NCBI GenBank assembly: GCA_018398815.1
Contig: CM031602.1
Location: 102,420,683-102,484,682, forward strand
DNA: 64,000 nt
Source: Conus ventricosus
Taxonomy: Eukaryota; Mollusca; Gastropoda; Neogastropoda; Conidae
Direction of reading: 5' to 3'
Shown: one piece after another, positions 10,388 through 20,048 of the stretch
Layout of the letters: every line of letters begins with the position of its first letter
Numbering within the stretch: the stretch's first letter is position 1
The notes under the pieces: model-generated
Databases searched by the model: none
Seen by the model: only the letters and a program-made list of their open reading frames with translations
What the model was told of the DNA's origin: nothing
Made by a program: the position numbers and the translations under genes

Positions 10388-11039
10388 TGTCACGTGTTTG
10401 TTACGAAGCCTATGACGATTGGCCCATCTAGGGTAGTAGAATTGTTCATTTATTTATTGTCGTTGTTGTTGTCGTATATCCGTCCCTTAATGTGGCTTGT
10501 GGTGTGGTTGCACCTTTGGTGTGGTTTAGCTCAGGTTAGGTTTACTTTCTCTCTCTCTCTCTCTAATTCCACTGCCCGTGCAATTCATCCTGCAGGTTCA
10601 CGGGTGGTGGGTATCTTTTTCTTGTACTGGCTGTCTCTATCGGCCTCTCACCTGTCTTTTCACCTGCCGCACGTGCAAGGTTCCTCTTAGGCTTGAGGTA
10701 TTCTCACCGTGACGTAGCGTGGCATGTTGGCCGCCATCGCTGAGGCAGGTTTTCTCTTGACTCGAGCGGAATATGTCTCTGAGAGCGCCTGCTCTGTTTT
10801 TGGTTCTTCACCACTTCGTCGAAGGTACGGTCGGTACCTTCATCCCTACAGTCGGCCTGTAGGGGAGGGACATCACATCACGTCATCTCTTTTCCGCATC
10901 TGCGCTGCTGTCCTCTCGACTGGACAGAGGGCAGAGAGAGTCGTTTGACCCGCCACTTGGGTCACCCATGGGTAGCTGTACCCGTCTTTCTACTTTCCTC
11001 CCAGTTACCTTTTCCCTCCTCCCGGGGACTTCACCTGGA

Positions 11040-11210
11040 GCACGCACTGGTTGGGGCCACGCACTGGTTGGGGCTGCGTACTGGTTGGTGCGCGCACTGG
11101 TTGGGACCGCGCATGGTTGGTACCGCGCACTGGTTGGTAACGCGCACTGGTTGGGGCCACGCACTGGTTGGGACCACGCACTGGTTGAGGCCACATACTG
11201 GTGGGAAAAG
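11040..11210 (+). repeat. 17-bp minisatellite inside the LTR
   Basis: About ten units of CGCACTGGTTGGGGCCA and close variants. Equivalent but more disordered units are in the 3' LTR at about 18130-18300. The unit is GC-rich with GG pairs, and six frames stay partly open through it, which creates spurious open frames on both strands. Confidence 0.85.
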
Positions 11211-11593
11211 CCGTCGACTTGGCTGGACGGTCCTGATCCCCGTCTAGGACCTCCAGCAACAACGCCCCGTCCCCCGAGACGCGCTCTCCATCGTCTGTTT
11301 GTGCGTGTCAAGGGTGCCGGCCTTGAACAACTCTCTTCAAGAACCGACCCGGTTTGGGGCACCTAGTGCGACAGGGTGTTCCCAGTGGACTTTGGAGAGG
11401 CAGGAGTGTGAGGGTACTGCATGACAGGAAAGGGATGGGTGCTGGAATTATTTATTTATGCTTATGATTGTGTATGTCGTGCATTGAGATGCTTGATTGT
11501 GATTGTGCATGTTGTGCGTGTTGGAATATTTAATTGTGATTGTGCATGGTGCGTGCGTTGAAATATTTATTTGTGATTGCGTGTGTTGATGTG

Positions 11594-11599
11594 AATAAA
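11594..11599 (+). promoter_or_regulatory. AATAAA polyadenylation signal in element A LTR
   Basis: AATAAA lies about 120 bases before the LTR end and is followed by a GT-rich stretch, the usual arrangement for LTR transcript 3' ends. The same hexamer with the same context is in the 3' LTR near 18695. Confidence 0.6.
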
Positions 11600-11724
11600 T
11601 GGGGTGTTGTATCGTAATTTTTCTTGTGTGGTCTCCTGCGAGGCGTGTGAGGTCAGTCACTCCCTTCACTCCCATCTAAACCGATCCTGTCAGGGCAGAC
11701 CTCAGGGGTCGGTCGTGACATTTG

Positions 11725-11742
11725 TGGGGGCTCGTCCGGGAT
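11725..11742 (+). other. Primer-binding site, tRNA-Pro
   Basis: TGGGGGCTCGTCCGGGAT starts four bases after the LTR end. It is complementary to the 3' end of animal tRNA-Pro and is the same 18-base site used by gammaretroviruses. It fixes the LTR boundary and the strand of element A. Confidence 0.9.
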
Positions 11743-12431
11743 GTGAAGGGCTCTGGCTGTCTCTCTCATTTCGCGGAGTACCTGTTCAGTTCTGTCTGTT
11801 TTGTATATGTTCAGTCAGTTTGTCGTGTTTGTTTGTGGGTGGTTGGCTGGGTGACTCTAGCGTGCAGGGAGTCTTTTTGGTGGCCTGAAGGAACATCTGG
11901 CGTGACTGGGGAATCGAGGTGAGTCTAGGCAGAATCGACCGCGTCCAGACCTCTTTCCGCCGGGTGCCTCACGCAGATACGGCCGTAAGACTTGCCTTTC
12001 TGTTGCCACTCAGTCTGCCATTCCTGTTTTGTATTTAACCAGGTTTTTTTCCGGTTATTGAGTACAGGTGGGTGTACGGACGTTAGTATCACATTTTTTT
12101 TCTTCTCCGGATTCCTTCTGGGTTTTTTTTTTTTTTTTGTCGGTGAGCCCCACCGCACTGTTGCCCGTGCTGTGGAGCGTGGTGTTGCCAGAGTGGGAGC
12201 AGCCTGGACATTTTTTGTTTTTTTTTTTTCGGTGAGCCCCACCGCACTGTTGCTCGTGTTGTAGAGCGCGGTGTTGCCAGAGTGGGAGCAGCCGGACATT
12301 GTACGTTGACGTTTTTTTGATTAGCTGTTTCTCAGTCAGTCACCAAGAGGCTAACATATCCGTGTGGTATTTGTTTTTCAAGTGGAATTGTCTTTCCCCT
12401 GTATTTGATAACCGTAGGATTATAGTTTGAC
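11743..12431 (+). other. Element A leader with an 89-bp tandem duplication
   Basis: Untranslated leader between primer-binding site and gag. It holds two copies of a segment starting CGGTGAGCCCCACCGCACTG (12141-12211 and 12230-12300, period 89), each preceded by a long T-run and ending in GTGGGAGCAGCC. The leader is where packaging and translation signals lie in LTR elements, but no function can be assigned from sequence. Confidence 0.6.
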
Positions 12432-13900
12432 ATGGCAACGTCCGGTGCTGGTGGTATGGCGACTCGGGCGTCGAAGTAGAAAGGTCTTCAGAAGTAGTCC
12501 CTACTATTAGTACCAGTACTTCGACTACAGTGACTTGCACTTATTCCAGTGCTGTAGCCGATAGTCCAGTGAGTACTTTCACTACTTCTTCGCTGGGGAA
12601 TTTTCCTGCTGAGACCCGACTGGCACTTCCGCTCAGAAGCGTCAGAGTATAGTGAAGCAACTATGGGCTTCTGTTGAGTCGCAGAAACCAAACCCTCTCT
12701 TTTCCACGCCTCCCCTCGTAAGGAGCATGCCCGGGAGATTTTCCTCATGGAAAGTCGAGACCCAAGGGACGGGTCAAACGGTCATCTTCCCGTGTCGGGA
12801 GTGGTGAATCCTGCCCCAGGACATCGCCTCCGTCCTTATGTTTCTGGAGCGGCAGCATAGTGAAGAGGCTGCTAGGCAGGAAGCTCTGCGTGGGAAGAGG
12901 CAACACAGCGTAGGGAAGAGGCTGCTCTCCGTAGGGAAGAGCTAGATAGGATGGAGGCTCTGCGCAGAGAGGAGACTGACAGACAGGAGATTCTGCATAG
13001 GAAGAGGCTATACTGCGCAGGAGGAGGCTGCCAGACAGAAGCTCTGCGCAGAGAGGAGCTGCCAGACAGGAAGCTCTGCGTAGGGAAGAGGCAACACAGC
13101 GTAGTGAAGAGGCTGCTAGGCAAGAAGCTCTCCGTAGGGAAGAGCTGGATAGGATGGAGGCTCTGCGTAGGGAAGAGATGGAACAACTTCGTTCACGGAC
13201 TCCCACGTCTGTAAACCAGGGGTTGATCGACAGGCAAGTGATAGAGTTAGAGGCCCAAAATTAAAGCTTCCAGAGTTCAGACCTAGTGAGGACATTGATA
13301 TGTTCTTAGAGCATTTTGACAAAGTTGCTAGTTCATACCAATTTTCTGAGGAACAAAAGGCCATGCACCTTTTTCTGGATTATCTGGTACTGCAAGGGAG
13401 TGTGTGCTTACTCTAAATGAAGGCGCGTCTTATGCAGACATGCAGTTGCTCTGCGTAAGCGTTTCCACCTTACTCCAGAAACGTACAGGAGGAAGTTTAG
13501 GTCCATGAAAAAGAATAACGACGAGACCTTCGTGCAGTTTTGGGATAGGCTGCGCAAAAACGCTAGGTACTGGCGTCAGTTGGCTGAGCTGGAGCTGGAG
13601 GATCTGATTCTCATCGAACAGCTGACCAACACTGTGTCCCCAGAGTTGAGGATCCGTATAGGCGAGAAAGCACCTCAGGATTTCGCGGCTGCGATTCATA
13701 CCACTGAGGTGTTTGCCGAAGCTCGCAGAGCTTATGGCCATCGCCCAGATACGGATAGGAAGCCCTCCAAGGATTTAGCGGCAATAAGGCGCCGACGACT
13801 GCTAGCGGGGTGAACAAGGCAGGCAGATCATCGGGATTTCAGCACCCCGACTGTGTTTTCTTTGTGGTCGTCCTGGCCACATAGGAAAGATGTCCTAAAG
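12432..13900 (+). pseudogene. gag: Element A gag (capsid-nucleocapsid), frameshifted
   Basis: The likely start ATG is 12432 (MATSGAGGMATRASK, then a frame break). A Glu/Arg-rich repeat segment (12850-13190) is followed by the conserved capsid core from 13262 (KLPEFRPSEDIDMFLEHFDK) through YRRKFRSM (13488-13508) to RLRKNARYWRQLAELE (13547-13595). The downstream nucleocapsid has one zinc knuckle, CFLCGRPGHIGK (13854-13889), whose last Cys is lost to a one-base shift. Gag assembles the virus-like particle in the cytoplasm and binds the element RNA. The 102-codon frame 13505-13813 is the longest intact part. Frame breaks occur near 12475, 13260, 13380 and 13440. Confidence 0.8.
12850..13190 (+). 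repeat. Irregular tandem repeats in gag A coding Glu/Arg-rich coiled coil
   Basis: Units share the core GCTCTGCGTAGGGAAGAG and vary from about 15 to 30 bases. In the right frame they read EALRREE-type repeats, an alpha-helical coiled-coil composition. A larger copy (12877-12950 versus 13058-13160) is repeated almost word for word. The region resembles the gag repeat of element B in composition but not in sequence. Confidence 0.75.
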
Positions 13901-14420
13901 CCGCCAGTAGTCATGGGGCTAGTTCTTTCCAGCATCCTCGCGCCTCGGCTAACGTGGGGTCCATCCCAGCTTCTGGTGGTACGGAGTGCCCAGTGTTTCT
14001 CCCTGTTTGTTGGTTCTTCCTTGGTCGACACCATCAGGGATTGGGAGCATCAACGATCTTTGTGGATAAGGATTTGGTTTCCCTGAGGCTCGGCGAGGCG
14101 CCAGTTATGATGTGTGCGGGTTGGAGGCTGGTTTTACCTCCACCCGTCCTTCTGTACTCGTTTCTATCTCCACCCCCTACATCTGTGGCGAAGTATGGGC
14201 CATCACGGTGGAGCGACCCTGTATTCCCTTCTTATAGGGAATACTATCACCTTTGCGGACGGACGCAGTCAGTCCGTGTCTACGGATCTGCCGTACAGGC
14301 GTGTGTGGGAGTTACCACATGCGCCAAAGCTAGGAAGCAGGAACAGGAATTGCGTCCCCGTTTCTGCAGCCGATCTCTGACGAGGTTCTGGCCAGGGCCG
14401 ATCCTGCTACCATGATCGTC
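13901..14420 (+). pseudogene. Element A aspartic protease region, degraded
   Basis: Positioned between zinc knuckle and integrase. A GASTIFVDKDLVSLRL stretch (about 14044-14090) fits the residues following the active-site D-S/T-G of retroviral-type proteases, but the Asp-Thr/Ser-Gly itself is scrambled by a frameshift (RDWEHQ or IGAS in alternative frames). A second strand, TVERPCIPSLIGNTITF-like, lies near 14208-14250. The protease normally matures the gag-pol polyprotein. As read it lacks an intact active site. Confidence 0.55.
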
Positions 14421-14479
14421 TTCAGGCCAGGGACTTGGATGTCCAACGCCTGTGACAACTGGTGGGTCGTCCCGCTCAG

Positions 14480-15640
14480 TCTGCCCGACACGCCAAGGTG
14501 AGCTTCAAGCTCCACAAGGGATCCTCTTTAGGGTTTTCACTGAGGCAGATCGTGTGGCCAAGCAGCTTGTCATTCCCCAAAGCTTGAGAGAATCTGTTCT
14601 CCGCAGGCCCCATGATTCACCCATGGCAGTCATATGGGCTCAAGGCGGACTCTCGAGCGAGTTAGGCAGGATTTCTTCTGGCCAGGGATGAACTCTCAGG
14701 TTAGGCAGTACTGCCGCAGTTTGCGATACCTGCCAACGGACAACGCCTAAGGGGCGCTTGAAGCGTGTTCCCCTGGGATCAGTGCCACTGGTTGGGGAGC
14801 ATTCAGCCAAAGTTGGGGTCGACCTGGTGGGACCCATTAATCCACCATCCGATCGCGGTCACCGCTACATTTTGGTAGTGGTGGATTATGCGACTCGATA
14901 TGCAGAGGCTGTCCCACTTAGGACTATCGATGCCCCTACGGTGCTGAAGCTCTCTGGCAGATTTGGACGCGCACTGGCGTGCCCAAGAAGATCCTTTCGG
15001 AACATGGGACCCAGTTTCTGTCCGAATTCATGAAGGAGGTGAACACTCTGCTTAATGTTCATAAGGAGACAACGTCACCCTATCATGCGCAGGCCAATGG
15101 CCTTGCGAGCGTTTCAATGGACGTTGAAGCAGATGTTGCGTCGCCTATGTGCAGAGCAACCTCGTGAGTGGGATCACTTTATTCCTGCTGTACTGTTCGC
15201 CTACAGGAGGTTCCACAGGAAAGCATGCGGTTTTCCCCATTTGAACTCCTGTATGGCAGAACAGTACGAGGACCCACCAACATCCTGAAGCAGATGTGGA
15301 CCCACGACGATGTGGAACCTGTGGTTAAGGAAGAAAGTCGTTATGTGGTCGATCTGCGCAACCGCATCGCTGACACTTGCCGGCTTGCTCAGCAACACTT
15401 GCAGTCGGCCAAAACCAAGTACAAGGCTTTGTACGACCGGCGCAGTGTTGAACGCTGGTTTGAGCCAGGTGATGAGGTGTTGCTTCTCCTTCCACAAAAG
15501 AAAACAAGTTGCAGCTTGCTTGGCAGGCCTTTCGTAGTCTGCAGTCGGGTGGGTGACTGGACTATAGGATTCGCGTGCGAGGCAAAGAACGCCTGTATCA
15601 TGCCAACCTCTTGAAGGCATACGTGCGACGAACTCAGTGC
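14480..15640 (+). pseudogene. Element A integrase, upstream of RT, frameshifted
   Basis: The N-terminal H2C2 zinc domain is partly visible, with its last two Cys in CDTCQRTTPKGR (about 14726-14760). The core begins VDLVGP with catalytic Asp codon 14821-14823 and continues YILVVVDYATRYAEAVPL. The second catalytic position reads LSEHGTQF (codon 15000-15002 is Glu where Asp is usual). The VERFNG helix with the third acid is present but out of frame (about 15100-15118). The C-terminal part contains LRNRIADTCRLAQQHLQ, a FEPGDEVLLLLP segment (15460-15495) and an RVRGKERLYHANLL-like end (about 15570-15615). Its place before the reverse transcriptase is unlike ordinary Ty3/gypsy pol and matches Gmr1-type elements. 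Confidence 0.85.
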
Positions 15641-15779
15641 CAGGCAGCTTCACCCCTGTCGTTGTGGAGAGTGGCGATAAGCACGCCGTGTCGGTGGTCC
15701 AGGACATCCCACTGTTCCTCTCGCCAGGAGGAGTCGTGGCATGATGTTTGCTTTGGTGCAAGCCTCTCCTCAGCTCAGA

Positions 15780-16680
15780 CAGATCAACTGTGCAGGTTGT
15801 GCCGGAGTTCCAGGACGTGCTCACAGATCGTCCCCTGCACAGTACCCTTGGCGAGTGTACACTGGAATTAACCACCGAGACCCCAATTAGGGTTAAACAG
15901 TACCCTCTGCCTCACTCCCAGACGTCTGCCATCCAACAGGAGGTGCAGCCATGCTAAGGTTAGGGTCATTGAACGTGCGAGTTCCCGTATCATCCCCCAT
16001 CCTCCTGTAAAGAAGAAGGATGGCAAAATGAGGTTTTGCGTCGATTTCCGTCGATGAATAAGGTTCTCCGGTTTGATGCTGAACCTATGCCAGATGTCGA
16101 CAGAATCTTCGCTCAGCTGAATCAGGCCAACTATTTCTCTAAGTTTGATCTCGCAAAAGGGTACTGGCAGATTCCCATGCGCCGAGAGGACAAACCCAAA
16201 ACGGCATTCACGACGCCTGAGGGACAGTTCCAGTGGAACGTGATGCCTTTTGGCCTCAAAACTGCTGGAGCAATTTTCAGTCGCGTCATGCGACAATTGC
16301 TCCTCCCTCTCGATACACCAGATCTCAACAACTTCATGGATGACCTGCTAACTTAGTTCTATAGAGTGGAAACTCGCACGTCTCGCTCCTCCGTCGCCTG
16401 TTTCTTCGTTTGCGCGAGTTCAGATGTCAGCCCGTCCTTCCAAATGTCAGCTTGGTCAGGACGAGATTTCCTTTCTGGGGCATCATTTGCAGCGGGGTGT
16501 GATCGCTCCTGAGAAGACAAGGTGCCAAAATTGCAGGTGCCAAACCTCCTGGTACCAAAAGGGAATTGCGGTCATTCCTTGGACTTGCGGGATACTACCG
16601 CAAGTTCATCCAGGACATTGCGAAGGTTGCCCTGCCCCTCACTGACTTGACGAAAGGGAGGAAGCCAGAACGTTTTGGTT
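15780..16680 (+). pseudogene. Element A reverse transcriptase, frameshifted
   Basis: Starts after a linker with VPEFQDVLTDRPLHSTLGEC (about 15798-15858), then KQYPLPHSQ (15895-15921), the conserved RFCVDFR-type motif (about 16031-16053), FDLAKGYWQIPMRREDKPKTAF and MPFGLKTAGAIFSRVMR. The catalytic motif is NFMDDLL, with Met-Asp-Asp at 16336-16344. The 106-codon frame 16036-16356 carries the core. Frameshifts near 15950, 16055 and 16360 break the polyprotein. It makes DNA from the element RNA in cytoplasmic particles. The thumb region reads FLGHHLQRGVIAPEKT near 16473-16520. Confidence 0.9.
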
Positions 16681-16699
16681 TGGGGTGAGAGTTGCAACA

Positions 16700-17125
16700 G
16701 GCTTTTGACGCTTGAAGATGGCCCTGACCACTCGCCCAGTCCTGGCTCTCCCAGATCCCAGTCTCCCTTTTGTCCTGCGAACTGATGCTTCTGCAGTGGG
16801 GATTGGGGCTGTGTTGCTACAGGATCAGGGGAAGGGACTCCAACCGCTTGCTTACGCGAGCAAAAATCTCACTGATGCCGAGACTAGATACACACGATTG
16901 AGCAAGAGTGTTAGCAGTCGTGTGGGGCATCAGGAAGTTTACCCCTACTTGTACGGCCGTGAGTTGTGCTGGAGAGTGATCACCATCCTCTCCAGTACCT
17001 GGACCGGATCCGGCCAGTCAGTCGTCGACTCATGGGTTGGGCGGGAACTGCAGTCATGCGTTCACTTTTCGCCATATCAAGGGTTCCAGCAATACGGATG
17101 CTGACTATCTTAGCCGAGCTCCGTA
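16700..17125 (+). pseudogene. Element A RNase H, frameshifted
   Basis: The first catalytic Asp is in FVLRTDASAVGIGAVLLQDQ (16770-16829). Downstream are YASKNLTDAETRY, a DHHPLQYLDRI strand in another frame (about 16978-17010) and ADYLSRAP with the pol stop near 17124. RNase H removes the RNA strand during reverse transcription. It is the last domain; nothing follows but the untranslated tail and polypurine tract, which confirms that no integrase lies downstream of RT. Confidence 0.85.
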
Positions 17126-17480
17126 GTCAGCACATTGGAAAATCGGTCAGAGGGACACTTCCCCTCAACCAAGGTTGTATCCCTTTTGGTCTCTGTATCA
17201 GGTGTAGTGACAGTTTTTCACTTCAATGATGTTAACGGTAGTGAAATCACCAATGGTTCGGATTGTTATTTTCATTGTTGGAAGGTTTGCTTAGTTGTTT
17301 GATAAATGTAGTATTATGTATCTCCCTGTGTAATTTTATCGTGGAATGTGTGTATTGGATTTGTCGTACTCTGTCGGTCACAGAGGGTTGGGTTCGGTCC
17401 CATTGTTGTGAATTTGCACATGCGTCAAGGTTCAAAGGAGCACTGTATCTCAGAGAACAGATGCTTTTAGAAGGGGGGTT
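17126..17480 (+). other. Element A 3' untranslated region and polypurine tract
   Basis: No open frame of note. It ends in the purine run AGAAGGGGGG (17469-17478) followed by TT and the LTR. The polypurine tract primes plus-strand DNA synthesis, and its position directly before TGTCACG fixes the 3' LTR start. Confidence 0.8.
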
Positions 17481-18819
17481 TGTCACGTGTTTGTTACGAT
17501 GCCTATGACGATTGCCCATCTAAGGTAGTAGAATTGTTCATTTATTTATTGTCGTCGTTGTTGTCGTATATCCGTCCCTTAATGTGGCTTGTGGTGTGGT
17601 TGCACCTTTGGTGTGGTTTAGCTCAGGTTAGGTTTATTTCTCTCTCTCTCTCTCTAATTCCACTGCCCGTGCAATTCATCCTGCAGGTTCACGGGTGGGT
17701 GGTATCTTTTTCTTGTACTGGCTGTCTCTATCGGCCTCTCACCTGTCTTTTCACCTGCCGCACGTGCAAGGTTCCTCTTAGGCTTGAGGTATTCTCACCG
17801 TGACGTAGCGTGGGCATGTGCCGCCATCGCTGAGGCCGGTTTTCCTCTTGACTCGAGCGGAAGATGTCTCTGAGACGCCTGCTCTGTTTTGGTTCTACAC
17901 CACTTTCGTCGAAGGAACGGTCGTACCTTCATCCCTACAGCGGCCTGTAGTGGAGGGACATCACAACACGTCATCTCTTTTCCGCATCTGCGCTGCTGTG
18001 CCACTCGACTGGCAGAGGCAGAGAAGAGTCGTTTACCCGCCACTTGGTCACCCACGGTATCTGTTACCCTCCTTCCTACATCCCCTCCCAGTTACCTTTT
18101 CGCCATCCACCCGGGGACTTCACCGGAGCACCCACCTGGTTGGGGCATTCGCACTGTTGTGGGCCGGCGCACTGGTTTGGTGCGCGCACTGTTGGGACCC
18201 TGCGCACCTGGTATGGAAACCATGCGCACTGGTGGTACGCGCACTGGTTGGGGGCCACGCACTGGATTGGGACCACGCACTGGTAGAGGCCACAACTGGT
18301 GAAAGCCGTGGACTTGGCTGGACGGTCCTTGATGCCCCGTCTAGACCTCCATGCAACAACGCCCCGTCCACTTGAACGCGCTCCTGTCCACCTGTCAAGT
18401 TAAGTGCGTGTCAAGGGTCCGGCCTTGAACAACTCCTTCAGAACCGACCGCGGTTTTGGTGGGGCACTCTAGTGCACATGTTGTTCCCATGGACGTTGAA
18501 GGCAGGAGTGTGAAGGTACTGCAAGACAGGACAGGATGGGAGCTGGAATTATTTAATTATGCTTATATTGTGTAAGTCGCATTGAGATGCATGATTGTAT
18601 TGTGCCTGTTGTGCGTGTGGAATATTTAAATTAGTTATTGTGCCATGGTGCGGTGGCGTTGAAATATTTATTTGTGATTGCGTGTGTTGATATGAATAAA
18701 TGGGGTGTTGTATCGTAATTTTTCTTGTGTGGTCGCCTGCTAGCGTGTGAGGTCTGTCCACTCCCCATCACTTCCATCTAAACCGATCCGCCAGGCTGAC
18801 CACCAGGGTCGGTCGTGAC
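17481..18819 (+). repeat. Element A 3' LTR
   Basis: Aligns with 10388-11720 from TGTCACGTGTTTG to GGTCGTGAC; the last base expected (A) is replaced at the junction with LINE sequence. It differs from the 5' LTR mainly by scattered one-base insertions and deletions. That pattern suggests consensus error as much as age. The minisatellite and AATAAA are retained. Confidence 0.9.
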
Positions 18820-20048
18820 TTCCCAGCCCAAACCTTGGAAAATCACAAAAATAAATCACCTATACACCAGCATGAACCTCTGCAATCTACTAAATGAAAA
18901 CTTTAATCGGGATCAGAGGAAAACGTTTCTTGTCATACAACACTTACAAACGCTAGTAGAGCAATGGCAAATTCAACATTAAATGAAAATAGAAGATACT
19001 GCTGAGCACAGAGCTTGTTGATTTGGAAAGACTTTTGATATAACTGGCAACGAATTATGAGGCAGGAAAACATTATCGAATGGTATAACAGAAGCAACCT
19101 TCCAACTGATCACCATCATCCTAGAAGACTGTCGACAGAAAACAGTTTGTGTCAACTCACACAGAAGTTATCTACCTCACAAGGCGAACCCCAGCGTTCT
19201 GCTTAGGCCCGTGCAGTTCACAGATTATATGAATGATCTCCTCTATTTGCTGAGGATTATGTGAACTCTTTTGTGAAGGTACCACTGTCCAAACAAGCAG
19301 CTCCATCTTAGAAGTTGTTTTCACTTCGTTACAAAAGAATGCGACGTCTTATGTGATTGGTGGAATGTATATCATATGTCACTGAATCCTAATAAACAAA
19401 CTGAACCTGATAACAACAAGGCAAAGAAGACAAACATAACCACGCAGCTCCATCTGTTTTTTTTTCCCAATAATCAGGAAACTGAAGTGGCGGATAGCCA
19501 TTGAGGTTTAGGTGTACATATTGATAATACTCTTCCGTGTCTTATTACTTGCACAATTATGTAAATCAATATCAGACAGACATATCAGTGTAGAGGATCA
19601 ATCATTTCTTAAACTTTTATGCTAGACAATTATGCATACATGCGCATATTCTCTCTTCAATCAATAAATTATTCAGCACTATTTGACTATCCTAGTGCTA
19701 ACGTAATGAAACCTCTTACCAGTGTCTACAAAAGAGCACTTAAAGCAGTTCTTTTTAAACCGTGAGGTCTTAGTAAAGGCGATTATACTAAAGCAGGGGC
19801 TTCTCCACTAAAATAGATATGTGCTGTCAACAAATGTTTGGTGATGCAAAACAATTCATGGTTTAGCCCCACAATCTCTTCAGTCTAAATTTCACATAAA
19901 CCCTAGCTATCCAACCATATTCCAGATTTCCACACCTAGAACAGACCTGTTTAAAACAAGCTGTTCCTACTCTGGTAGTGCTGTTTGGAATGCACTTCCA
20001 CTGCATTTCCGATGCACTTAAAATGCAGAATCCTTCTGGGAAGTACTA
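18820..20048 (+). mobile_element. LINE-1 family reverse transcriptase relic, right of element A
   Basis: A non-LTR retrotransposon RT in shifting frames: KTFDITGNEL (about 19030-19060), the RKQTVCVNSHRSYL-like segment (19136-19170), YMNDLLYL (19230-19253) and a scrambled version of the catalytic FADDTT segment near 19262-19290. Then come MSLNPNK (19379-19399), LGVHIDNTLP (19509-19538) and the C-terminal VWNALPLHFR (19987-20016). Non-LTR RTs copy their RNA directly at the target site. The order fits CR1/Jockey-type elements, though the clade is uncertain. The left part of the same copy is at 10252-10387. Frameshifts and stops are frequent, so it is inactive as read. Confidence 0.8.

Larger units (their letters stand above)
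10388..11720 (+). repeat. Element A 5' LTR
   Basis: Starts TGTCACGTGTTTG and ends GGTCGTGACA directly before the primer-binding site. Contains a CT-rich run (about 10549-10564), a 17-bp minisatellite (11040-11210), a GT-rich 3' part and a polyadenylation signal at 11594-11599. The copy at 17481-18819 aligns along its full length but carries many more single-base indels. Confidence 0.9.
10388..18819 (+). mobile_element. Element A: Ty3/gypsy-type LTR retrotransposon with INT upstream of RT
   Basis: Two LTRs (10388-11720 and 17481-18819, both about 1.33 kb, starting TGTCACGTG and ending near CGTGAC(A)) bound a 5.76-kb internal region with primer-binding site, gag, protease, integrase, reverse transcriptase, RNase H and polypurine tract in that order. 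The element interrupts a LINE-1 copy. A clean target-site duplication could not be defined, probably because of base errors at the right edge. All coding regions are frameshifted, mostly by single-base indels, so as read it is non-autonomous. Confidence 0.9.

Noticed and set aside
10883..11366. Long open frames on both strands in the element A LTR (up to 159 codons)
   Set aside because: They run through the 17-bp minisatellite, have no domain, and do not persist in the 3' LTR.
12745..13206. 153-codon minus-strand frame rich in Leu/Arg/Ser
   Set aside because: Antisense shadow of the gag A repeat; the plus strand has the capsid context.
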